A stretch of 6,199 bases of DNA, taken from assembly GCA_030829925.1 (NCBI GenBank), contig JAURNZ010000037.1:1-6199 (forward strand), given 5' to 3'. The translations under genes were made by a program, and so were the position numbers. The notes under the pieces are model-generated. The model worked only from the letters and a program-made list of their open reading frames with translations, was not told the DNA's origin and did no database searches. The number at the start of each line of letters is the position of its first letter. Positions within the stretch are counted from its first letter, which is position 1. Of the stretch, positions 1 through 5,774 are shown piece after piece. This stretch comes from Gammaproteobacteria bacterium. GTDB lineage: Bacteria; Pseudomonadota; Gammaproteobacteria; Comchoanobacterales; Comchoanobacteraceae.

Positions 1-1
1 A

Positions 2-1282
2 ACTAATATTAAAAAGGGTACTCAAATTTATGCAGAAGTTGGTGAATTTCGTAAAAGTAACATCAGCCGGTCACCAAGTTGGGCAGATAAAATAGCGCAG
101 TATTTTTTGCCATCTATGTTGACAATTGCTTCTTTAGCAGCAAGTTGTTGGTATGTGCTTGCCCCACAGTCATTTGCAATTTCATTCGCAATCAAAGCAT
201 TTATGGGTGTATTAATGGCTGCATGTCCATGTGTATTAGCAGTTGTTGCTCCGATATGTGAAGTAATTGGGAAAGCAAAAGTTAGTAAAGAATTGCATAC
301 GCATTTTAAGGAACAAGTCAGTGTTGGACATCTATCAACAATTGAGAAAGTTGTCTTTGATAAAACAGGGACCCTAACAGAAAAAATGTCACAAGATGGC
401 AAATGGCCGATGCGCGAAGGGTGCGATCATGAGTTAACCAAACGATTGGAAAGTTTAGGTAAAAGTGTTTTTATCTTATCAGGTGATGATGATTCTATTC
501 GGTATCAAAGTATCATCGATGTTATGGGCTTAACAACAGAGAAAGTCATCTGTCATCCTGTATTTTCATCTAAATACAGTGGTAAACATACTGGTGAACA
601 ATATAAATCCATCTTGCTATCATGGTTAGCTTTGCCAGAAAATAAAAGTTATCCTGAAAAACTAATTGAGTTGGTAAAAGTATTCCATGAACGTGGCATA
701 AATAGTGTAGCAAAGGGTAACAATATTAAAGAAATGGCTTGTTTCTTAGATAAATTAGGAAAAGACCTAAAGCCAACCAGTGACAAGCATCTTTTATACA
801 TAGACGATGGCCCAGGCCTAGGGTCAGATAAGCCGGGTTGTTTGACCCTTCAATGCACAAGCAACATGTTAAGTTTATCCTCAGATGGTGAGATTGAAAA
901 CCCAGTTGTGTTGCCCCAAGTTTTTGAGTATATGAGACATACCCAAAATTATTTAAATGAACAACTTCAGTTAGCCATGCTTTACAACATCATTGCTGTA
1001 CCTTTAATGGCAGGCGCATTTAGTTTTTGGTTAATGCCAGCGCCGTGGATGGGCGCAGTACTGATGAACACTTTTTCAGTCTTTTTAATATATCGTTCAA
1101 GTGGGTTGGAAGATTATTTAAATAATCTTACACTAACTGAGCCCAAGTGGCACCTTGGTACCAATATTGCTGCAGACACATTGGGCGGAGGTTTCTCAAA
1201 AAAACAAGGCCCTGAAAAAAAACAAATTTATAAAGTTAAACTTGATCTTGAAGAAAAAAAGCTGATGGAATCTAGTGTTTAA
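2..1282 (+). CDS. P1B-type (copper-like) P-type ATPase, 3' part, with atypical cytoplasmic domain
   Basis: The frame is already open at base 2 and gives 426 visible residues, so the gene starts before the window; the TTG at 107 is internal. Residue numbers count from base 2. Seen: a membrane helix at about 39-55, then a helix carrying CPC at 75-77 (the metal-site motif of heavy-metal pumps), and FDKTGTLTE with the phosphorylated Asp at 120. Two C-terminal helices (about 322-345 and 349-364) carry YN at 328-329 and M355/S359, which resemble the YN and MxxSS of Cu(I)-type P1B-1 pumps. Odd: a TGD-like SGDDD lies at 160-164, only 40 residues after DKTGT, where the N domain (about 110-130 residues with an HP motif) normally sits. 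An LPENK segment at 211-215 resembles the usual LPEDK. The hinge GDGxND is not intact; the nearest match is IDDGPGL at 267-273. A charged tail of about 60 residues follows the last helix. It may be a degenerate pump, a regulator, or an unusual subfamily. Family assignment is firm; transport activity is doubtful. The 3' end overlaps birA. Confidence 0.85.
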   Translation, partial: TNIKKGTQIYAEVGEFRKSNISRSPSWADKIAQYFLPSMLTIASLAASCWYVLAPQSFAISFAIKAFMGVLMAACPCVLAVVAPICEVIGKAKVSKELHTHFKEQVSVGHLSTIEKVVFDKTGTLTEKMSQDGKWPMREGCDHELTKRLESLGKSVFILSGDDDSIRYQSIIDVMGLTTEKVICHPVFSSKYSGKHTGEQYKSILLSWLALPENKSYPEKLIELVKVFHERGINSVAKGNNIKEMACFLDKLGKDLKPTSDKHLLYIDDGPGLGSDKPGCLTLQCTSNMLSLSSDGEIENPVVLPQVFEYMRHTQNYLNEQLQLAMLYNIIAVPLMAGAFSFWLMPAPWMGAVLMNTFSVFLIYRSSGLEDYLNNLTLTEPKWHLGTNIAADTLGGGFSKKQGPEKKQIYKVKLDLEEKKLMESSV

Positions 1283-1991
1283 GAACTATAACAGGACTTT
1301 TTTTGATGAGGTTTCAAGTACGATGCAAACCATCAAAGGGACATCATCACCTGCTTTGCATATTGCAAAATCACAAACGAAAGGCATTGGTCAATATGGT
1401 CGTACCTGGGTAAGCCAGCCTGAAAAAGGCATTTATTTGTCGTTAAGAAACCATGTAACCATGAGTGATGAAAAAAATTTATTAGGGATGGCCCAATTAG
1501 GCGCCTTGGTTATGGCAGAAACATTGAAGACATTTGATATAATGGCATTGCTTAAATGGCCAAACGATTTATTTCTTAATGATAAAAAATTAGGTGGTGT
1601 GATTGTTGAATTAGTTGAATTTAGCAACAAACAATGTGAATATATTCTCGGTTTAGGTATTAATTTAGATGCGCCTAGTTCTGTTGAACATGCTATTGGG
1701 CTAAATGAATTAAGCGCTAGAAAAATCAATACAGATGATCTTATCAAAGCATTTGTTGATTGTTGGGATAGCGCCGTAATCATATTTGCAAAAGATGGCT
1801 TAGCGCCATTTCAATCACTATGGCAATTGTGTGATTACTTATCAGATAAAGTAGTTGCCATTAAGTCAGATAAGCAGGTGGTCGTTGGGCAATCAAAAGG
1901 CATCAATGTGCTTGGAGAGTTAATCCTAGAAACTGATCAAGGTGAGCGTTTGTCATTTAATCATCAAGCTTCTATAATTAATATAGATTGA
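1275..1991 (+). CDS. birA: Biotin--[acetyl-CoA-carboxylase] ligase, monofunctional
   Basis: This cytoplasmic enzyme activates biotin with ATP to biotinyl-AMP and transfers it to the biotin carboxyl carrier protein of acetyl-CoA carboxylase. Seen in the 238 residues: SST near 14-16, GIGQYGR at 37-43 (equivalent to the GRGRRGR biotinyl-AMP loop of E. coli BirA), KWPND at 94-98, KKLGGVIVE at 104-112 with K105 matching the active-site Lys183 of E. coli, GLGIN at 126-130, and a small C-terminal beta domain from about 190. The N-terminal helix-turn-helix of the 321-residue E. coli protein is absent, so it should not repress biotin genes. The GTG at 1275 is chosen because the frame has a TGA stop at 1263 just upstream and the next ATG (1323) would delete the start of the conserved fold. 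There is only a weak ribosome site (ATGGAA at 1265-1270). The 8-bp overlap with the ATPase gene suggests translational coupling. Confidence 0.93.
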   Translation: MFKNYNRTFFDEVSSTMQTIKGTSSPALHIAKSQTKGIGQYGRTWVSQPEKGIYLSLRNHVTMSDEKNLLGMAQLGALVMAETLKTFDIMALLKWPNDLFLNDKKLGGVIVELVEFSNKQCEYILGLGINLDAPSSVEHAIGLNELSARKINTDDLIKAFVDCWDSAVIIFAKDGLAPFQSLWQLCDYLSDKVVAIKSDKQVVVGQSKGINVLGELILETDQGERLSFNHQASIINID

Positions 1992-2008
1992 ACTAGGAGT
2001 ATTACGCC

Positions 2009-3184
2009 ATGTCGCTAAATATTATAAGACCAGATTTAAGGTCATTGCCAATGTCAAAAACATTAGCCGTTAGTGCACTTGCAAACCAATTAAAGTCAGA
2101 AGGTAAGGAAGTACTTAATTTGGCTGTTGGTGAACCTGACTTCGACACACCAGATTTTATCGGTCAAGCGGCCATTGAGGCCATTAAAAACGGTGAAACC
2201 AAGTACACATTGGTTGGTGGTACCCTTGAGCTTAAAAAAGCTATTTGCCATAAATTTAAGCGTGATAATAATTTAAGTTTTACAACCGATCAAGTCATGG
2301 CATCGACAGGTTGTAAACAAGTGCTATATAACGTGCTTATGGCAACTTTAGAGCCAGGTGATGAAGTAATTGTCCCTGGGCCCTATTGGCCGTCATACCC
2401 AGCTATGATTAAACTTTTTCAAGGCAAGCCTATTATCGTTGATTGCCCTCGTGAACAGTCATTCTTACTAAAGCCCCATCAGTTGGATGCTGCCATTACA
2501 GAAAAAACCAAATGGTTAATGCTCAACTACCCTGGTAACCCAACAGGTGCGGTTTATTCGAAAGCTGATTTATTAAATATTATTGCAGTTTTGAAAAATC
2601 ATCCGCATGTTTGGGTGCTGTCAGATGAAATATATGAACACTTAACATATGCACCAAATGTCTTTTACAGTATTGGCTCGCTAGATGCAGAAGTTGGCGA
2701 GCGTATTGTAACAGCAAATGGGTTGTCAAAAAGCCATTCAATGACTGGTTGGCGTTTAGGCTTTTGTGGCGGACATCCACAACTGATTCGAGTATTAACG
2801 AATGTGCAATCTCAATCGACTACAAACCCATGTTCAATTACACAGGCTGCGGCCATTGCTGCTTTAAATGGAGATAATGATATTGTCTTTAAGTTTAGAG
2901 ATGCATTCCATGCACGTATAAAGCATTTTGTTGAGATGTTATCTGATACAAAACTCAAAATTGATATGCCACATGGTGCATTTTATGTCTTTATAGATGT
3001 TTCAGCTTATAACAAGGATGATGTTGCCTTTGCAGAGTCATTATTGAAATCCGAATATGTTGCAGTTGTTCCAGGAGCTGCTTTTGGTGATCCAGGTCAT
3101 GTGAGGTTATCATGTGCGGCAAGTGAAGATGAGCTTGAGGAAGCTGCAAAGCGAATTAAAAAGTTTCTTGCAACATTAGATTGA
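2009..3184 (+). CDS. PLP-dependent aspartate aminotransferase, class I (subgroup Ib type)
   Basis: Predicted to exchange amino groups between aspartate and 2-oxoglutarate, giving oxaloacetate and glutamate, in the cytoplasm; some subgroup Ib enzymes also use prephenate or aromatic substrates, so specificity is not certain. Full family length (391 residues). Seen: GEPDFDTP at 41-48, GCKQ at 101-104, NYPGNPTGA at 173-181, SDEIYE at 205-210 (Asp206 contacts the PLP pyridine nitrogen), LSKSHSMTGWRLG at 239-251 with the PLP lysine at K241, and R366 in HVRLS, which should bind the substrate carboxylate. All key catalytic residues appear present. The ATG at 2009 follows AGGAG at 1995-1999 by 9 bases, which fixes the start. 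It lies 17 bp after birA on the same strand, probably in one operon, and is convergent with the apyrase gene 5 bp downstream. Usual names would be aspB or aatA; I do not assign one. Confidence 0.92.
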   Translation: MSLNIIRPDLRSLPMSKTLAVSALANQLKSEGKEVLNLAVGEPDFDTPDFIGQAAIEAIKNGETKYTLVGGTLELKKAICHKFKRDNNLSFTTDQVMASTGCKQVLYNVLMATLEPGDEVIVPGPYWPSYPAMIKLFQGKPIIVDCPREQSFLLKPHQLDAAITEKTKWLMLNYPGNPTGAVYSKADLLNIIAVLKNHPHVWVLSDEIYEHLTYAPNVFYSIGSLDAEVGERIVTANGLSKSHSMTGWRLGFCGGHPQLIRVLTNVQSQSTTNPCSITQAAAIAALNGDNDIVFKFRDAFHARIKHFVEMLSDTKLKIDMPHGAFYVFIDVSAYNKDDVAFAESLLKSEYVAVVPGAAFGDPGHVRLSCAASEDELEEAAKRIKKFLATLD

Positions 3185-3197
3185 GTAGTCTATTTTT
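3177..3197 (+). terminator. Weak candidate intrinsic terminator after the aminotransferase gene
   Basis: A 6-bp stem (TAGATT paired with AGTCTA, including one G-U pair) closes a GAGT loop and is followed by five T on the + strand. It spans the stop codon of the aminotransferase and the stop of the convergent apyrase gene. The stem is short and AT-rich, so it may not be efficient alone. It has no T run on the - strand, so it would not end apyrase transcription. Confidence 0.25.
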
Positions 3198-4353
3198 GGG
3201 CTAACCAATTTTTGATAATAACACCGCGAGACCAGCTTAGAGTGTTAAATGAATAATTTGAGTAATTTTTGGGTAAACCAAGGGCTGAAAATAAGTTTAA
3301 AATAAATGTACCGTGCGCGCATAAACTTGTTTGATGGTATGAAACTAAATCAATATAGCTCGTTCTAATGTCATACCAAGATTTATTACAAATAGACTTC
3401 AATTTTTCCTGAAATTTTCCAGGCTGATTAACTTTGAAACCATCTGATATCATATATGCAAATGATGCCCCTAATTTGATTGGCGCATTTTGAGCCACTA
3501 GTTTTTCTATCATGGCTTTGTGGGATTCGAAATTTTGATTCACTTCTAGGTAATTTTGGAAAAGTGAAAAACATTTAGGATAGTTAAAGTTACTATCTTT
3601 ACTAGCGCCTTTAGGAAAGCAAACAGACTGGCTAATATGCCAATAGTTGGTTGCTCGAGTGCCTGCTTCATTTATGCCGAATCCTAGCCAACTACCAACC
3701 TTAAGATAAATGTTTTTATTTTTAATTTGATATTGTACATCTGCTTCATTAGATTCTTTTGTAAAATAAGCATACTGCATAGAAGCACCGCCCAGTTCAA
3801 AATATGCACCCAAAGGTTTATTATTTCTCAACTCAGACTCAAACGATGTTAACCAGCCTAGTTCAGCTTCTTCATTGCCAGTAAGGGTCCTATTTTCAGC
3901 AATATTCATAAAGATACTGTTATCTTCAAGCCATACTTGTACATAATTAAATAAAGCTTTTTGTTGCGAGGGTTTTAGGATGCGTACGCCACCCGTTGCA
4001 AGAAAGTGAAAAGGAGCATTGCCGCAAGGGATTTTACTTTGAAAGCAAAATTTTTGAGCTGGATTGAGAACATAGGCTAGGTGTTCATTAATTTCTCTTT
4101 GACTATTGATGTGTGTTGCAATGCCTGTATTTGATTGAGAGGAAAAGATTTCTTCAATCAAGGGAATAGTTCGTTTTGAATTAGATGTATTTATTTTGAA
4201 AATATGTAGTCTTGTCCCCGTGCTGCCAGCATCTACAACAATTTGGTAGTCATATTTGATTGCATCACTTTCAGGTTTTGCGGGCTGACTATAAGAGGTT
4301 GATAAGTATATGAAAAATAATGAAGCTGCAATTCTAATTAAGTTTTTAAACAT
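3190..4353 (-). CDS. Secreted GDA1/CD39-family nucleoside triphosphate diphosphohydrolase (apyrase)
   Basis: Predicted to hydrolyse NTPs and NDPs to NMPs outside the cytoplasm. The ATG at 4353 gives 387 residues; an in-frame TTG one codon upstream is less likely. Numbers below count from that ATG. Seen: a signal peptide at about 1-22 (basic start, hydrophobic core IAASLFFIYLS) with no lipobox cysteine. Apyrase conserved regions follow in order: VDAGSTGTR at 40-48 (ACR1, phosphate binding), FLATGGVRIL at 117-126 (ACR2, usually ATAGMR), TGNEEAELGW at 158-167 (ACR3, holding the catalytic Glu), FELGGASMQ at 185-193 (ACR4), and LSWSRGV near 372-378 (probable ACR5). Six cysteines in the mature part fit an oxidised, exported protein. 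The best-known bacterial relatives are the Legionella pneumophila ecto-NTPDases (Lpg1905 type), linked to growth inside host cells. The gene stands alone on the - strand and diverges from the transporter gene. Family assignment is firm; substrate range and final location (periplasm or type II secreted) are inferred. Confidence 0.9.
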   Translation of the reverse strand: MFKNLIRIAASLFFIYLSTSYSQPAKPESDAIKYDYQIVVDAGSTGTRLHIFKINTSNSKRTIPLIEEIFSSQSNTGIATHINSQREINEHLAYVLNPAQKFCFQSKIPCGNAPFHFLATGGVRILKPSQQKALFNYVQVWLEDNSIFMNIAENRTLTGNEEAELGWLTSFESELRNNKPLGAYFELGGASMQYAYFTKESNEADVQYQIKNKNIYLKVGSWLGFGINEAGTRATNYWHISQSVCFPKGASKDSNFNYPKCFSLFQNYLEVNQNFESHKAMIEKLVAQNAPIKLGASFAYMISDGFKVNQPGKFQEKLKSICNKSWYDIRTSYIDLVSYHQTSLCAHGTFILNLFSALGLPKNYSNYSFNTLSWSRGVIIKNWLAQK

Positions 4354-4383
4354 CAAAATGACTTTAGCATGAAAATTATTTTA

Positions 4384-4411
4384 TGTACAGTCGATTATAA
4401 GACGTTATAAT
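4384..4411 (+). promoter_or_regulatory. Sigma-70-like promoter for the SNF transporter-dapB genes
   Basis: A perfect TATAAT -10 box lies at 4406-4411. TGTACA at 4384-4389 matches 4 of 6 bases of TTGACA at a 16-bp spacing. Transcription would begin near 4418, leaving a leader of roughly 16 bases that contains the ribosome site AAGGA (4423-4427) for the ATG at 4434. It is the only good promoter-like sequence in the gap before the transporter. Confidence 0.6.
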
Positions 4412-4423
4412 ATGTTTAATCGA
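4391..4423. repeat. Nested inverted repeats in the divergent promoter region (possible operator)
   Basis: Two perfect 7-bp inverted repeats share a left arm. ATTATAA (4394-4400) and TTATAAT (4405-4411) flank GACG, creating the two opposed -10 boxes. TCGATTA (4391-4397) and TAATCGA (4417-4423) are separated by 19 bases, with arm centres 26 bp apart. The outer pair covers most of both promoters and could bind a dimeric regulator, but AT-rich DNA produces such symmetry by chance fairly often. No regulator gene is in the window. Confidence 0.45.
4394..4422 (-). promoter_or_regulatory. Possible divergent promoter for the apyrase gene
   Basis: Read on the - strand, a perfect TATAAT lies at 4399-4394. 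The matching -35 position (about 4422-4417, CGATTA at 17 bp) is poor, so this promoter would be weak or need an activator. Transcription would start near 4387, about 34 bases before the apyrase ATG. It overlaps the + strand promoter, so RNA polymerase could probably not occupy both at once. Confidence 0.4.
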
Positions 4424-4433
4424 AGGAATCATT

Positions 4434-5774
4434 ATGTCATTGAAAGAAAGGTGGTCATCAAGTTTTGCATTTGTAACAGTTGCTACAGGTGCTGCTGTTG
4501 GGCTTGGTAGTATTTGGAAAATACCTTATGAAATTGGTCGACAAGGTGGTGGCGCTTTTGTACTGCTTTATCTTTTTTTTGTCTTTGTATTAGGTATCCC
4601 ATTGATGCTTTCAGAGATGAGTATTGGCTTGTTAGGTAGAAATGACCCAATCAGTGCACTAAAAAAACTATCAAATAAATACCATGCATTACCAGGCTGG
4701 GTATGGCTTGGGCGTTTAAGTTTATTAACATTGATGTGTATTTTATCTTTCTATAGTGTTGTTGCTGGTTGGGATTTTGATTATTTAATATGGGTTATAA
4801 CAGGTAAGTTTGTTCAGCCAAGTGTTACAGTTATTCAAAATCATTGGTCAGATTTACTAGCGTCACCAATAAAGCTTGTAGGGTATCATACAGTTTTTCT
4901 ATTGCTAACTATGGCGGTTGTTATTTGGCCAATTCAAAAAGGAATTGAAAAGGCCTCTAAATTTATGATGCCTATATTATTTGTAGTGCTTGTAATATTA
5001 GATATTTATGGCTTATTTCTTCCGGGTAGAACAGAAGCGATGTCATACCTTTTTCAATTTAGGCCAGAAATCTTAACATTTGATGTTATGATTTCTGCGC
5101 TTGGCAATGCATTATTTACTTTAGCAGTTGGGGCTGGCTGTATGCTTGTTTATGCTGCATATCTACCTAAAGATACCAAAGTCGTTAGTCTTGTATTTAC
5201 AATAGCTTTTTTTGATGCGCTGGTTGCTCTGATGAGTGGGTTCGCCATCTTTAGTATTGTCTTTTCAAGTGGCTTAGACCCAAATGCTGGTCCAGGGTTA
5301 ATGTTTCTAACGATGCCAGTTGCTTTTTCTAAAATGGCATATGGTGTCTGGTTAGGGCTAGGTTTTTTTATTTTATTATTATTTGCAGCATGGACCTCAT
5401 CTATTTCATTGCTTGAACCATTGGTAGCATTTGGTATGTCACATTTGAAATGGTCAAGAAAGTATGCTGTTGGTGTGATGGGTTTACTTGTTTGGATATT
5501 AGGTATTTTAAGTGCTCTTTCCTTTAATCTTTTATCAAATTGGTCTATCTTTGGGATGCCTAATTTTTTTGAATGGATAAGTTATTTGGCTACTAATATT
5601 TTTCTATTGATTGGTGGTCTTGGATATGCAATTTTTGTAGGTTGGAAGATTCCTTTGAAAGATCTAAAAAAAGTGATTATAACTAATCAAAGCCTATTTT
5701 ATGTCTGGTATAAAACTGTGCAATATATCCTTCCTGCATGGATATTGTTTTTATTGTTTAAGGAGGTCGCATGA
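4434..5774 (+). CDS. Sodium-dependent amino acid transporter, SNF/NSS (LeuT-like) family
   Basis: An inner-membrane symporter expected to import an amino acid with sodium; the substrate cannot be read from the sequence. The 446 residues show about 11 helices (roughly 11-32, 38-62, 88-122, 150-168, 177-197, 215-243, 248-278, 303-335, 342-364, 376-404, 421-443), the usual count for bacterial members such as MhsT. Family motifs: GAAVGLGSIWKIP at 19-31 (unwound helix 1), QGGGAF at 37-42, GIPL at 54-57, LFTLAVGAG at 227-235 (helix 6), AGPGLMF at 285-291, and AAWTSSISLLEP at 318-329 (helix 8). The helix 8 T321/S322 and A318 match the Na2-site residues of LeuT. Odd: LeuT Asn27 (Na1 site) is Ser26 here, and gate Arg30 is Lys29. 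AAGGA at 4423-4427 is 6 bases before the ATG at 4434, which supports this start. The stop overlaps dapB by ATGA, so the two are probably co-translated. Confidence 0.92.
   Translation: MSLKERWSSSFAFVTVATGAAVGLGSIWKIPYEIGRQGGGAFVLLYLFFVFVLGIPLMLSEMSIGLLGRNDPISALKKLSNKYHALPGWVWLGRLSLLTLMCILSFYSVVAGWDFDYLIWVITGKFVQPSVTVIQNHWSDLLASPIKLVGYHTVFLLLTMAVVIWPIQKGIEKASKFMMPILFVVLVILDIYGLFLPGRTEAMSYLFQFRPEILTFDVMISALGNALFTLAVGAGCMLVYAAYLPKDTKVVSLVFTIAFFDALVALMSGFAIFSIVFSSGLDPNAGPGLMFLTMPVAFSKMAYGVWLGLGFFILLLFAAWTSSISLLEPLVAFGMSHLKWSRKYAVGVMGLLVWILGILSALSFNLLSNWSIFGMPNFFEWISYLATNIFLLIGGLGYAIFVGWKIPLKDLKKVIITNQSLFYVWYKTVQYILPAWILFLLFKEVA
5761..5774 (+). promoter_or_regulatory. dapB ribosome-binding site inside the transporter gene, with ATGA stop-start overlap
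   Basis: A full AGGAGG lies at 5761-5766 within the last transporter codons, 4 bases before the dapB ATG (5771-5773). The transporter TGA stop (5772-5774) overlaps that ATG. This arrangement favours reinitiation by ribosomes finishing the transporter and fixes the dapB start. Confidence 0.8.

Noticed and set aside
28..402. Open frame on the - strand
   Set aside because: It is antisense to the ATPase coding sequence, which has clear motifs, and has no recognisable domain.
541..661. CHP (551-559) or SYP (647-655) as the N-domain HP motif of the ATPase
   Set aside because: Both lie after the TGD-like motif, not between DKTGT and TGD. SYP falls in a segment that aligns better with the LPEDK region of the P domain.
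107..1282. TTG at 107 as the start of the ATPase protein
   Set aside because: The frame is open back to base 2 and the upstream residues continue the protein into its first visible membrane helix; the gene is cut by the window edge.
2..1282. ATPase gene as a frameshifted pseudogene
   Set aside because: The frame is uninterrupted for 426 codons, shows motifs at both ends in the same frame, and overlaps birA neatly, so the odd domain is not explained by one frameshift.
1433..1783. Open frame on the - strand
   Set aside because: It is antisense to the conserved core of birA and has no recognisable domain.
2580..2780. Open frame on the - strand
   Set aside because: It is antisense to the PLP-lysine region of the aminotransferase.
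4354..4356. TTG at 4356 as the apyrase start
   Set aside because: The ATG immediately downstream is the stronger codon, and the ribosome site is equally weak for both.
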